A stretch of 64,000 nucleotides of DNA from Epiperipatus broadwayi (taxonomy: Eukaryota; Onychophora; Udeonychophora; Euonychophora; Peripatidae), in assembly GCA_028023455.1 (NCBI GenBank), contig JAQFVV010012395.1:5026001-5090000 (forward strand). Reading direction: 5' to 3'. A program made the position numbers and the translations under genes. The notes beneath the pieces were generated by a model, which was given only the letters and a program-made list of their open reading frames with translations, had not been told where the DNA came from and did not search any database. This document shows, in pieces, positions 1 through 11,920 of this stretch. Numbering within the stretch: position 1 is the first letter of the stretch; every line of letters begins with the position of its first letter.

Positions 1-671
1 CGAATATGCAGAAGAGAACAAAATTTTAAGTATTAATTTAACAGCAATTTGAGATTGATTGTCGGTTTGTGAGATAATGATGAATCAAATTCAGCAAATT
101 ATACACATGCACAAAATAAGTAGAATATACCTTACTGTGTTTGGTTCAGGTTTTCTGTTGTTGGAAGTATGATTAGTATAGGTAGAATTTTAAACGTATA
201 AATATAGGTGTAGGACCGAACATTAAACGAAATTCAATAAAAACTTTATTGAGACTATATATAATTTTTCAAATTAATAGATTTATGAATAGTATGTTAA
301 TTTTAATTTCAATAGGATTTTTTAATTTTAAACAGATATTTCATAACTACTATGTTTAGGAAAAATATAATATTAAATTAAATTTATACATGTGTTTATA
401 TGTGAGGCAAATTTCTCTAAAATCTTTTAAGAGTAATTAATATGATTTGAATGCAAAACAACAAATAAAACATAACTACATAATATAAATAATTTTCTAA
501 TTCCAATATAAATTCAATTTCTTCTCTTTTTCCCAAACTTAATCTAGTTTCAAATCATTCCTTTTGAGACTCTTCAAAACCTTTTTTTTTTTAATTATTG
601 AAACAAAATAACACTTTTGTCATATTGTATTATTTTGAAAAGACTTAAAAGGGGTGAATAACAAGACTTAC

Positions 672-875
672 ATTATCTCCTGGAACATCATCATAGGTTG
701 TTATCAAAATACAATACGCAATAAAACATAGAATGGCCCCAATCCATAGAAGAGCAGCAAATCCAGTAAACAGTTGTCTGCAGAATTTTAACCATTCTGG
801 TTCTACAGCAGGGGGTGTGAGGGCATTTAAACCATCACGAAGCAAATTTTCTTTGACCTGGTTTTTTGATAATCC
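672..875 (-). CDS. ATP1A: Na+/K+-ATPase alpha subunit, internal exon with first membrane segment
   Basis: This exon encodes part of the catalytic alpha subunit of the plasma-membrane Na+/K+ pump, a P-type ATPase exchanging 3 Na+ for 2 K+ per ATP. It is 204 nt (68 codons), phase 0 at both ends, with acceptor ..ttttAG|GGA at 876-877 and donor AAT|GTAAGT at 670-671. The peptide begins [15 protein letters not shown], continues with NALTPP (a hallmark of this family), then [10 protein letters not shown], and a hydrophobic run [16 protein letters not shown] that is membrane helix M1, ending in VPGDN. The vertebrate alpha-subunit exon covering the same residues has, from memory, the same length and phase. 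The next exon should begin near the LYLG motif and lies left of the window. H+/K+-ATPase is a weaker alternative, since the [10 protein letters not shown] helix fits the Na+ pump better. Confidence 0.95.
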
Positions 876-939
876 CTAAAATAATATTAGCATAGATACA
901 ACTTTAAATGTATCCCAGTAATCAGTTTAAAATTAATAA

Positions 940-1060
940 TAGTCTTATAGTTTATTGCTTAGGGGTTCACAAGAAGTTTGCATTCTAAAAGTGGTAGATC
1001 TGATTCCTACTCTTATGAATTAGGCTCCAGACTCTACAACTCTCATATTGTTCCAAATTA
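940..1060 (-). mobile_element. SINE-3 relative, diverged
   Basis: Shares the layout TTTATTGCTTAGGGGTTCAC, GATCTGATTCCTA, CTCCAGACTCTACA with the better-preserved copy at 50875. It is a degenerate tRNA-like head on the minus strand. Confidence 0.45.
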
Positions 1061-1269
1061 TATTTCAGTTTTATTATTTGGTAAAATTTGCAAAAATAAT
1101 AAAAATCCTTAATCCAATTTTTTCTTCCAAATTTAATCTAGATTTTTATAAATATTTTACACAATCTATCTTATACAATTGATAATTAAATGGACATATT
1201 AAGGTCATATGTGTGAGAGGTCAGATTGGCTTAAGGTCAACATGAGTATGACAATAATATTGGCATCAA

Positions 1270-1600
1270 CAAGGGCTTTGAGAATTTCATCCTCAGATTT
1301 TCAATGATATGGATGACTGAAGAGTTGAAGAGTGGAGAAGATTGAAGCCTGTTCATTAAAGTTTAAAGATTTGCTATCTTAATATAAACTGAACAGTGAT
1401 TGTATATGTGTGTGGGAGATGGTGATCTGAAGCAACTGATGAGTGCTGGTTTAGCGTGAAAATATGTACTATTGGATATTATTTATCTTCTTCATGTGGT
1501 ATGTGGTCTTGGTTATCATTATATAAGATAGATTGGATAGATGTGAGCAGTTTGAAAGTCTGAGTTCAAGTTCCTTATTATTACATTAAATTTAGTAAAA
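1270..1600 (+). mobile_element. family D element, diverged copy with hammerhead-like core
   Basis: Shares order and sequence with 43350-43637 (reverse complement): GCCTGTTCATTAAAGTTTAAAG, a CTATCTTAATATAAA block, the ribozyme core near 1434-1480, and a GTCTGAGTTCAAGTTCC B-box-like tail near 1555-1585. Its core is CUGAUGA, then GUGCU-GGUUU-AGCGU pairing as stem II, then GAAA. Stem I has decayed to about 3 bp. Confidence 0.6.
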
Positions 1601-2494
1601 ACATAATATACATGTATTTAAATATAAATAGTTTACAAAACTTTTTATTTCAACTCTTTCTTTTTAAATCTTGTTCACTTTTGCTGCATTAATATAATTA
1701 AATATTTCATTTTTCCTATGCTTTGATCAATTTTATACAATCGCTATCAAGGTAATCTAAAACAGACTAAATTGAAAAACTGAAATTAATTAAAAACCTA
1801 CCTTGTATATAAATTTATACAAAATTGAAAAAAAATCCAATAATTATTTTTTTATATTAAAGAGAAATACACATTTATTTATATCTCTGCTGTTCTTTTA
1901 ATTTATATTCTTATTTTAATATATCTAATTTTTAATTTCTATTATACTTTGAACAAAAAATGCTAATCATTTAATTAATTACTTAAAATTACAAATGTGA
2001 ACTTGTAAAACAATCTACAAAAATAATCTATTAACATATTTATTTTATTTACAATAAAAATTTTGCATTTTATATACAATGCTTCCTTTATTATCCTTTC
2101 TTGGTAATATATTAGATTACATTGAAAATGATTGTGTAAAAATAATCACAAAATTTATAAAAATAATAAAATATTTATTTATGTATGCTATTTCATTAAA
2201 CAAAATATTTTAAATCAAAAAGATGAATTATAAAGTTTTGTTTATTATTGTTTTGTTTTTTATATGTAATATATTAGGGAGAGGATAGTCTGTAAATTTT
2301 CTAGAAGTTGAAAACTTTTTTAAGAGTTGCTTTTAAAGACCATATTATGCAAATCTGAATCTGTATTAAGTATACATGATAGAAGTTAATATCTCAATCT
2401 ACTCTTAAAAGCCTATAATTTAAAGCCACTTAAAATGAATTTTCCTGTGTTAATTTCATTTTAAATTTATGTATCTACTACCAGTTGTATATTG

Positions 2495-3052
2495 TGTTGC
2501 TATGTGTGAGTGGTCAAAAAGTTACTCCAACAATCAAATAAATAAAATAATTAATATCGAGATTCTTAGCAATCAAATAATAAAAATAAATAATACTAAA
2601 GTTCATACAATTTTTTAAATCTCTGAAACTCCCTTTTGGACCTTCCGTGAGGCACTGCACTGGGTTTTGACTCTTCTTTTGGAAGAGATTTGCTGCCTTC
2701 TTTCTTGGCTCTTATACTTTTATTGGACAGCTTTAGCTCTTCTGCTGGAAATATTCTGTTGCTTTCCTTCTTGGCTCTTGAACTTAAGTGCAACTGAACT
2801 AATTTAGATTTTGGGGGGATTTATAATGTGTGCTGCTATTATTCTCTAACATATGTATTTAATTAATAAATTTTCTAAATTCCAAAAATTATCTTTAAGT
2901 AGAAAAAATCCAATTATGGATGTAATTAGTTTTTTCCTTTATCAGATAAAATTTGTGACTTTAACTCCCCTGAGGAATTTTTTAATTTCCCAGATTAAAA
3001 TTATTTTAACATTTTAAACTTATATATTTTTTAAAACTATATATATATAGCA
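2495..3052 (-). repeat. downstream (3') LTR of the Gypsy element
   Basis: Aligns over most of its length with 3909-4430, including the CCTTCCTTCTTGGC-type internal repeats and a shared TTTCTAAATTCCAAA block. A 65-codon open frame on its minus strand (repeated RAKKE motifs) comes from the internal repeats and is not taken as a gene. Confidence 0.65.
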
Positions 3053-3099
3053 CTCCTTCTGTAGTCCTTAAAATAGCTAGGTAGATTTCACAATCTTTG

Positions 3100-3730
3100 A
3101 GGTTTATACCTTTCTGTTTCCAGATTACTTTCCTATGTATGATTGTTTCTATTGTATTATCACCATCTGTGCATCCTATATCTAATCTTCTCTTTCTCTA
3201 TCAATCATTTGGTCAATTTATTTTTTTCACAAAGCTCCTGACTTAATCCTATATAGGAGGTTAAACTATTATTTGTTGCTGCTTTATATAAGAAGTCATC
3301 AACTGTCAATAGCTGTTCTCAGAGTCTCCCATTAGGCACACCCCACAAATATTGTTGTAGAACTGCTTCTATATAATTTCCAAAAACATAATCTTTCACA
3401 AACTCTAATTATGCAATAGTCAATTTACGAGTTTTCTCATATTTTTTGTCTATGATTCTGAAAATGGAGGTGTGCTACATGTATAGTGGGTTTGGGGTCA
3501 AAATATTTTTGTAATATGCCCTGTAATTCTGAAATTGCAATTCATTGGGGTTTTTAGGATTGCATAAATGATTTGCTATTTGGATTACATCTAGACCTGA
3601 AAAATTTAACAAAGTGGGATTTTTTCCCATCTTTTTTGATGTTATTAATTAAAAAGTGTTTTCTATACACATGGAGAAGTCATTCTGGTCTTCTATACAC
3701 ATCAAATTCTCCAATATTAACCTGCGCCAT
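3100..3730 (-). pseudogene. gag remnant of Ty3/Gypsy element
   Basis: Starting from a minus-strand ATG at 3728-3730 the three frames give broken but ordered gag-like pieces. These are MAQVNIGEF, then ELQGILQKYFDPKP, then a segment matching the ESIADYV region, then a TAIDS/LLI region. This order matches the capsid part of metazoan Gypsy gag (LQ.yF.PKP...F..R.Q...esi.dYv..). Several stops and frameshifts show it is dead. Confidence 0.65.
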
Positions 3731-3908
3731 AATTTAGATTAATAATAGCATCACTTGTTTATAAATTTCTGATTACTATTTATCCTGATGTTTAAATAAT
3801 TCCAGATATCTTAATAATTTGAAAGACTGCACAAATTTATTTTTAGCATTAATTAAAAGATTCTCAGAAATTCCAAGGGTTTGTCAATTGTGCCAATGTT
3901 GGGTACTG

Positions 3909-4430
3909 AGTTGCTGTGTGCAAGGGGACGTGAGGTTACTCCAGCAATCAAATAAATAAAATCATTAATAATAAAAAAAATAATACAAAGGTTCATAAGA
4001 CTTTTTAAATCTCTGAGATTCCCTTTTGGACCTTCAATGGGGCACTGTGCTGGGATTTGACATCTGTTGGAAATATCCTGTTGCCTTCCTTCTTGGCACT
4101 TGTACTCCCATTGGGAAGCTTTAGCTCTTCTGCAGGATGTATTCTATTGCCTTCCTTCTTGGCATGCAAATGAGCTGATTTAGATGGGGGGGGGTTATAA
4201 TATGAGCCACTATTGTTCTCTAAATTATGTATTTAATTAATAAATTTTCTAAATTCCAAAGATTAACATCAATTAAAAAAAATTCAATTACAGATGTAAT
4301 TAATTTTTTCTTTATCAGATAAAATTTGTAACTTTAATTCCCTAAGGAATTTTTTTAATTTGACCGATTAAAATTATTTTAACATTTCAAATTTATTCAT
4401 TTTTTAAAAACTAAATGTATATGTATAACA
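3909..4430 (-). repeat. upstream (5') LTR of the Gypsy element
   Basis: Partner of the 2495-3052 repeat, about 80-85% similar by eye with small deletions. It is shorter because one internal CTTCTT-rich block is missing. Confidence 0.65.
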
Positions 4431-4439
4431 CTACCATAA

Positions 4440-6750
4440 TTTTGAAAAATCTTGTGAGGTAATGGTAGTTACATTCTCCTACCATGCTTAGCAAATAAAT
4501 GTGACAATTTTTCAAAGGCTTGAAACTTTTTATTGTAATAATCAGATTAAAGCCAACCCAGCTGATTATACAATTTGGGCAGTAAATGAATATCTAACTA
4601 TTCTTAAAACAAAAAAAAGGGAAACAACTTCTTACATTTTATTTACCATATCTGCTCAATTGTATAGTAATATCTCTGTCATGCAAAACATCAAGGTTCG
4701 ATTTGCCACCAGGAAGATAGTATTCTTTTTGTTTTTCATGTTTTAATGCAGTAATAGTGTCTAGACCTTCAAATACCACTTATTATAGGTCAACTCTGAC
4801 ACTTCAGTATTGCTCTCACTTTTTGAACACCTGAATATCAAACTAATTCAACTATTTTTTGAAATAATGGCAGACACTAATGTTTATGTTTCATAGTTCT
4901 GACATTGCTGATGTTTGAACATCTTGTGAATTCCTGAGCAATGAACCATTCGATTATTTATTGCCATCAATGATTAGCGCATGACTCTAAAACTTTAAAT
5001 CAATGGACAATGTCTTTTATATCTACTATTTCTAGTGCACACACTTTTCATAAACTTCTAAGCAATAACCCATTTGATTACTTACTTACCAACCATGATT
5101 TAAAAAACAACTTTAAGAATCAATTTAAATATTCTGACTTGATAGATTATTTCAGGATAATTTGGTTTTATGAATATTAGAATACTGGGATTAGATTAAG
5201 TCTAAGATCACAAAAATGTTTAAGAACTATCCATTTTACATGATTCATGCATCTTAGAAAACATTACGTTAAGTGAAATTTGTGCTTTGTGAATAAAAAT
5301 ATTTTCTTCATGTCTTATTTTGGACTTCATGCATTCTAATTTTAATCTACTTTTAAAAATTAATTTTAAAATAATTGTATCAAGTAATGGTTCTTTAATA
5401 TATTCACAGTGCATGATAGTATATATACTGTGACAAATATGTATCCTATACATATATGATAAACTGCTCAAACCTTCACTATGTGGGAATTTCCAAGTGT
5501 GAGTAGTGCAGTTATCATTTTGTCATAAGTTGTTGGAGAGATCTTTTTTTTTGTAGTGTCTTACCTAAAGGCAACTTCATCTTATACATATATAAAACCA
5601 GTTAAATCATTCAATTATCAGGGTTTTATCATATATTAAAGTTTATTCTAATGTTACTCCACCAGTAAAAAAATCTTTAATCACCTCTCATTATGTATTA
5701 TTTTATCAATAAACCTCTATTTATCAAGTAAAATAGAGGATTAAAACACATAAAAACTGCAACCAGAATGATGGATTTTAAAATATGAGAAGAGCACTAA
5801 TAAATCTAGAGATTTAATTGTTTTCATATGATTCTGAAATGTCTCATACCCACAACATAGTATGTGTGTGCATATAAATTTAATACTTGTATAAAGAAAA
5901 AATGTACACATATGTTATATACATAAATATTAAAATAGAGTCTAGAATAATTTTATATTAATTGAACAAGTAATAATATTATTGATATTTCAAAATAAAT
6001 AATTTAAAATTAAATTAAAAAATCTATCTAATAAATATAGTTAATTTATTTCTGTTTCTAACAAAAAGCTAAATTATTAGTTGTTACAAAAGAAAGAAAA
6101 TCCTATTTATAGAAAAAAAAAAGGTGTTTTATTGCATGTAAAAGTTATAAAAGTTAATTTAAATGTATTTTGTAGGAATGAAGAAATAAATTTTAATTAA
6201 GAAATTATTTTTGTCCCTACATTATGAATGTATAAAAATGTTAGGAAAAAATACTCAGCTTTAATTATTTTGTTTATTTTCTGGGAGATTCCTTAGTGGG
6301 TAGTTATAAATATTTAAAGCTCATATTAATTCAAAAGCTTGCAAAGTCGAGAATAATTCTGCTGCTAATAGAATCCCATGCTTGTTGTAATTCATGGATG
6401 GAAAAAATTATGTCACTGATACTTTGTATCTACTATATGTTTCCATCATTGATTTCCATCTGTAAAGCACACATAATGTGACTATTAATGTAAATGAAAA
6501 CTCTACAATTGTCTGTTTTATTAAACAAATACATTTTAAGACTATCTATATGTGGAAGTAAAATTGACATATTTATATAAATACAGAGAAAAGGAATATA
6601 TTATTAAAGGAGTATTCCAAAGGTATAGATACTATCTGTATATAAAACCAAGATCTACATAAGTATATAACCGCAGATGAAAAAAATCTATTGTTGACAA
6701 AGGAATCTAATAATATATATATACTACCTATATATAAAAATGAGAATTAC
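4440..6750. other. AT-rich intron sequence, no gene seen
   Basis: Includes an old direct repeat (CCTGAGCAATGAACCATT near 4934 versus CTAAGCAATAACCCATTT near 5060). An 81-codon frame at 4501-4746 is faintly gag-like but unsupported. Confidence 0.5.
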
Positions 6751-6767
6751 ATACATATACCAGTATA

Positions 6768-6908
6768 ACCACTAAACATCACATGATCACCATCTCATGC
6801 TAGTACATAACTGTTAGTAAACAGGCAAAAACTCTTCATATAGTAGTGCCATTTTGTGATTACTCTGATTAGCACAAGGTGACACTACTATATGGAGAGT
6901 TTTTGCCT
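6768..6908. mobile_element. family A foldback, short internally deleted copy
   Basis: A 141-bp element flanked by perfect 13-bp duplications ATATACCAGTATA (6755-6767 and 6909-6921). It starts ACCACTAAACATCACATGAT and contains the outer inverted arms (GGCAAAAACTCTTCATATAG versus its complement). It lacks the ribozyme-bearing middle. Confidence 0.8.
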
Positions 6909-7003
6909 ATATACCAGTATAGATTTTAAAAAATCTGTTGTTGATAGAAAGGAATACACACACATGTATATATATAATGACAAATAATTCTCCTAAACAT
7001 TAA

Positions 7004-7490
7004 GTAATTTCAGCTATGCTGCCTGTGAATAAATACACAGAAGTCCAAATCTCAAGCAGCCAATCCAAAAGTTATCCTTGAACTGTATGCTGAAATGATG
7101 TTAAATATTAAAATATGGACTTATTCAAACAAAGACTAATGTTTAGTCTTTCTTTACATATGCATATTAAATATGTTTGTTTATGAGTAATTTAAGATCA
7201 TTGCTAATTTAAATTACATGCTCTTTGTTTGAATAAGTCACATTTTCACACATGTTTTCTTTCAATCGTGCACGCTGATCATTGTTCCAAGAGTCATTGT
7301 GGATGTAAGAAGTCTCCTATCTTCCCAGTGTCAATCATCATTCCAAGAGTCAGTGTGAACATTGAAGCTCTTATACAAAAGTACCCATTATTGCAGCATA
7401 CAGTTCAAGAGATATCTTTTGGACTGGCTGTTTGAGATTCGGACTTTTATATATTTACTCATGGTGGGTGTAGCTAAAATTACTTAACAT
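7004..7490. repeat. foldback element
   Basis: The arms pair over AAGTAATTTCAGCTATGCTG and its partner at 7463-7487. They pair again over GTCCAAATCTCAAGCAGCCA (7050s) with 7418-7444. An inner hairpin pairs GGACTTATTCAAACAAAGA (7117-7135) with 7222-7241. Open frames here are by-products. Confidence 0.7.
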
Positions 7491-7570
7491 TTGGAAGAGA
7501 AATTTGTCATTTTATATTTAATTTCAGCTAGCATTATATAATGGAATTATTTAATATGTCTGTTAATTAA

Positions 7571-8400
7571 AAACTATTGTAATAATAGTAAAAATAATAA
7601 ATATAATGGTAATAAATTATAATATACAGTCTTTCAATATGCAGAAGTACTTTCAGTTAATTCCTTAACCTCCTCAACTGCTGTTAAATTCACATAACAA
7701 AACGGAAGCAAATATTATCAACCCAAATCCCATGAATATCAAATTTTAATGTTAGCAGCTTGTTTATTAATTAAAATTCATTTTATTCCTATTTATTAAA
7801 ATTTTTTTATTTTTATTTTATTATGGTTTCTCTCTCATGAAGAATCTTCATACTTTCAATATCAAACTTAAATTTATATTTACATGTTCTTTCATGATTC
7901 AAGAAAACTGAAGCAGTCATTAAATCACTATTATTTTTACTTTTCACATACTTATATAACAATTCATGCTCCTTTAATCTTTTTTCAATACTACTCCTCG
8001 ATTCACCTATATAAGTGTGTGAAAAGTAAAAATAATAGTGATTTAATGACTGCTTTCAGTTTTCTTGGATTAGGAAAGGACATGTAAATATAAATTTAAG
8101 TTTGACATTAAAAGTATCAAGATTCTTCACAAGAGAGAAACTATAATAAAAGAAAAATTATGATGGCAATTTTAATAAATAGGAATAAAAAGAATTTTAA
8201 TTAATAGACAAGTTGCTAACATTAAAATTCAGAATTCATGGGATTTGAGTTGATGATGTTTGCTTTCATTTTGTTATTTGAATTTAATGGCAGTTGAGGA
8301 AGGTTAAGGAATTAACCGAAAGTACTTCTGTGTATTGAAAGACTGTGTATAAAAGTTTATTACTATTATATTTAGTATTTTTATTGTTATGTATATATTG
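7571..8400. repeat. foldback element with arms of about 320 bp
   Basis: The left arm (7571 to about 7960) and right arm (about 8015-8400) are imperfect inverted repeats. Examples are AAATCACTATTATTTTTACT (7922) against 8018-8047, and ATTCCTTAACCTCCTCAACT (7660) against 8293-8315. No coding signal. Confidence 0.75.
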
Positions 8401-9722
8401 TGTATATTATGTAAAATATTAAATCCAAAATTAAGAGATTTTATTTTAACAGAAATAGTACTTTCACCTGTATTTTAATCATTTTAGAAGGAAAATTCAA
8501 GTGAATATTTATTTGCTTATACTGAAAATTTACAAAAAGTAATGATTGAAAGAATGAAGAGGCTGAAGAAGAAGACTGAGCTGAATATGTTGCTGGAAAA
8601 AATAGCAGTCCAAAAAATATAATAAAAAAACTAATAAGAGATCATATGTAAGATTGTTGAAAGAGATGAGAAAGTTCATTGGAGTAATGCTGAGAAGAGA
8701 AGCTACATATTCAAAAACTGAATTAAAGCTGCAGAGACCTAGATTTTGAAGGAAAACTATTTATGTGTATAGATCCAAAAGTAGCATTAACAAATATTGA
8801 TTTGCACATTTACTATAAAGAACTTATTGAAGTGAATTTTAATCTTAATAATCTGTGTGCACCATTTAGAAAAATGAACGAATCTTTTAAAGATATGTTG
8901 AATAATGATAGTATATATTTTTTTCATTTTTTTCTCCGCTAATGAATACTTATGTGTTTTGCAAAAAACAAAACCATTTGGATGCAGTAAATATGAAAAT
9001 ATGGGCACTTACTTGTCTAATAAAATTTTTGCGGTTTTCTTGCAATATTTACATTTTTAAGAAGTCATTGTCACAATGCTAAGACTTACAGCATTTTTAG
9101 TAATCCGATTATCACAAGTATGTAATAGAGATTCACAGCATAACTCAATATCATTTTTAAAAAAAGCTTGTTTAGAGCTATTAGCAGGCTCTTTATATAT
9201 TACACATTGGTAATGCAAGCTATATAAGTCATGTGACCTGTGACGAATTTTTACTAATATATATATCCATGAATATATAATGATAGCATACAATAAAAAT
9301 AACTTCAATATACAAAAATGAAAATCTTTAAACAACCGTGTGTGGAAAGATTATGATTAGATTAAGAACAATGACAATAATAAATTTGGCCAAGGATATT
9401 CTCAATTGTTCTAATATTATTAAAGAATTTTTAAAATTAAAACAATATCAAAACTCACGCTTTATAATAGTAAACAAATAAATATTTATTAAATAAATGA
9501 TATATCAGGGCATTTTTAAAGAATTTATGAAGATTTAAAAGTGTTAAAAGAACTACTGAATCAATATTGTTTTACGTAATGCACAGATTCTCTATTATTA
9601 TATCATCCTCCCCCTCCTTCATTCTTCTTGAAAAAAAAGTTTTATTTTTTTATAAAAAAAACATTTCTTCTCTTTATTCATATAAAAAAATATCATCACC
9701 ACCAAAATCATCTTTAAAAATT

Positions 9723-9754
<32 letters not shown>

Positions 9755-9778
9755 TTTACAAAAAAAAAACCAAAAGTC
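8400..9778. other. AT-rich intron sequence
   Basis: A broken plus-strand reading near 8550-8900 (for example TNIDLHIYYKELIEVNFNLN) has coding-like composition and may be a transposon remnant that I cannot name. T-rich tracts lie at 9720-9757. Confidence 0.35.
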
Positions 9779-9889
9779 TTGCGTTGTTAGCCGAGAAGTA
9801 TCGCAGCCGCCATGCAAGCAAGTAGTTGGTTGCAGACGGTTGTGGGTTCGCGTCCCGGCCGATGCTATGACATATGAAAAAAAAAAAAA
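9779..9889 (+). mobile_element. tRNA-derived SINE, poly(A)-tailed (SINE-1)
   Basis: GCGTTGTTAGCCGAGA head, GCAGCCGCCATGCAAGC, B-box GGGTTCGCGTCCC, GATGCTATG, then an A-run. Matches copies at 20974, 29860 and, inverted, 11278. A long T-rich run precedes it. Confidence 0.75.
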
Positions 9890-10714
9890 CTGATCAAATA
9901 TGTCAATTTTTAAATGTCTGCTATTCTTTTATTTTTCATTTTCTCAACAACAGATAAATTAGACTTTTTAGTAAGTAGTCCACTGCAGATCAAAAACCTT
10001 TTCAACTGCCCTTTATAGAGAAATAATGAGGGAGAAAAATTACCTACTGGTTTCACCAATTACAGAATATTTGAGGAATATGAGTGCTATTTCATTCTTG
10101 TTTTACTCTTTAGTTAAGGATAACCAGATATTCATTTACTGAGAAAATATAGATGGTTAATTGAATTGTCTATGGGATAGACCTGATACCTGAGAGAAAA
10201 GTATTTAACTTTGCCCAGGTTTGAATTCCAGGTTGTAGTCATGATAGTGAATATGCTACCTCAGTGCTGTGAGGTGTCTATATATTATGTACTAAACCTA
10301 ATTTATTTACGTTAAAATTCATAACATGAAAATAGGAGTATTAAGAAAAAATGAGGAGTGGGAAGGAGTTTATAAATTTGCATCACTCCGAGTCAATTTA
10401 TTATAGTTTGTAATGCGGCTATGATTATGAGGTCTTTGACCATTGAAAGCACTTAGCCATTTAATGGAATAGATATTAAAATAAAAAATAATAATATATA
10501 TATTTTCTTTATTTGTTTTTAGCTTTGTGTGCTTGTGCGTGTTAGCGCATTTTATATATTTTGATTAATATAGTAACGATATATTTTATTAGACATAAAA
10601 AAAAACGATAGGAATAGTTTTTCCTCCTTAAATTTATCAGGTTAAAAATAAATTCTGGAAGAAACACCATTAAAGCTTAATATAAAAATCAGTTTGGGTA
10701 AGGAAATAAAACAT

Positions 10715-10845
10715 ACTTGAATGGCTTTATTGTTCAGGAGTATATAAGAAGTTTGTGCACTGGACAGTGGCCAAAACTGGGCATAATCTGTCAACCTAAA
10801 GGTCCAGAGGATGCCATTCTACCACTACACCAGATCACACAAAAT
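10715..10845 (-). mobile_element. SINE-3 relative, diverged
   Basis: GGCTTTATTGTTCAGGAGTA, then AGGTCCAGAGGATGCCATTC and CTACACCAGATCA. tRNA-like on the minus strand, same order as at 50875. Confidence 0.5.
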
Positions 10846-11277
10846 AAAAAATAAAATAATTATTACAATTAAATTTATAGTTGTATCATTAAAATCTTTA
10901 GACAAACAATAAAATTAATGGTTGAAGATAGTAAACAATATCTGAATATAGAGCAGTTTTTTTTCACCCTACTCTAAAGCACTATAGAATACGTGTAATC
11001 AAGCAAATTTTTCAAAATTCTATAAGCATCCTTCTTACATCAAAATCCATTATGTCTATGCAAAGTACATACGGTAGTCTAAATCTTTATACACTAATGG
11101 ATAATTTGTGATCCATTGGATTTTGAGATAAGAGGATGGAGTGCATATATTCTCTTGGGATTCAATAATTATTAAATATTTCATTGCAACACACTAACCA
11201 CTGCTCCACAAAATGTTATCAGACAGGTATAGTCTCCATTTCATGTAAGAAAAATGTGAAAAGAGATGTATGGATAT

Positions 11278-11375
11278 ATATTTTTTTAATGTGTCAGAGC
11301 ATCGGCCGGGAAATGAACCCCGGGACAACTGCTTGTAAGGCAGCTGTGCTAACTACTCTCCCACCAACGCTTGAC
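11278..11375 (-). mobile_element. SINE-1 copy, inverted
   Basis: The reverse complement reads GCGTTGGTGGGAGAG, GCTGCCTTACAAGC, B-box GGGTTCATTTCCC, GATGCTCTG, A-run. Flanked by 12-bp duplications ATGTATGGATAT (11266-11277 and 11376-11387). Confidence 0.8.
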
Positions 11376-11587
11376 ATGTATGGATATTTTCATCTATAAT
11401 GTTAGTTATATATGATATTGTAAGAATTATAAACTCGAATATGCATACTGTAATAAACGTTTGCGAATTAGATTTTGTAGAATCATTTAATAAATAGCAA
11501 ATAAAACCTTCTCTAATCAATCTACTAAATAGATAAAAAGTGAATTCTCAATGATTATTAAATTTAATAAAATTATCATACTTATGC

Positions 11588-11735
11588 ATATAGATAGATG
11601 GATGAATAGGTAGAAAGATAGATACTAATTGACAGATTAGTGGATAGATAAGTAGATAAGTAGATAGATAAATACATAGACAAGCAAGTTGGCAGACAAA
11701 CAGGTTAGGTAGAGAGATAGGAAGGGAAAGCAGAG
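11588..11735. repeat. degenerate GATA-type microsatellite
   Basis: Imperfect TAGA/GATA tetranucleotide tract, about 150 bp, just downstream of the 60-nt ATPase exon in gene direction. Confidence 0.85.
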
Positions 11736-11788
11736 AAAAAAAAGAAAAGGCAATTTTATTTTACAAACTATCTAATAAATATACTAAC

Positions 11789-11848
11789 CACATTTGGGTC
11801 CACATCATATCGTTTATATAGTTCTTCAATAGGAATTTTGTGTTCATC
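11789..11848 (-). CDS. ATP1A: Na+/K+-ATPase alpha subunit, 60-nt exon
   Basis: A 60-nt exon of 20 codons reads DEHKIPIEELYKRYDVDPNV, the strongly conserved N-terminal cytoplasmic segment that leads into the actuator domain. The acceptor is ttttttaAG|GAT at 11849-11850 and the donor is GTG|GTTAGT at 11787-11788. The exon is phase 0 at both ends and joins in frame to the GLSKNQ exon across a 10.9-kb intron (876-11788). That intron carries a Gypsy element, SINEs and several foldbacks. Its length and boundaries match the 60-nt exon of vertebrate alpha genes as I remember them, so the intron positions are ancient. Confidence 0.95.
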
Positions 11849-11920
11849 CTTAAAAAATAAAAATAAATAAATAAATATCTTACCAGAATCATTAACAAAA
11901 AGTAGAAAAAAATAACATAC

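Larger units (their letters stand above)
2495..4430 (-). mobile_element. Ty3/Gypsy-type LTR retrotransposon, internally deleted
   Basis: Two diverged direct repeats (2495-3052 and 3909-4430) flank a minus-strand gag remnant. Read on the minus strand the repeats start TG(T/C)TATA; the 2495-3052 copy ends AGCAACA and the other ends AGCAACT, as expected for LTRs. Just inside the upstream LTR is AACATTGGCACAATTGAC, resembling a degenerate tRNA primer-binding site. No protease, reverse transcriptase or integrase remains between gag and the downstream LTR. The element lies in the large ATPase intron in the same orientation as the gene. Confidence 0.7.

Noticed and set aside
2596-2793. 65-codon minus-strand lysine-rich frame with repeated RAKKE units
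   Set aside because: It lies inside the Gypsy LTR and comes from short internal repeats; the other LTR does not preserve the frame.
4501-4746. 81-codon plus-strand frame with faint resemblance to Gypsy gag (FQRLETFY, TISAQLYSNI)
   Set aside because: Similarity is short and by eye only; no LTR or neighbouring domain on the plus strand.
7884-8087. 67-codon frame
   Set aside because: It spans the centre of a foldback element; an artefact of inverted arms.
8550-8950. Coding-like plus-strand remnant (TNIDLHIYYKELIEVN)
   Set aside because: Too short and broken to assign to any transposase or polymerase family.
9567-9893. 108-codon frame
   Set aside because: Made of poly-T/poly-A tracts and a SINE; low-complexity Phe and Lys runs.
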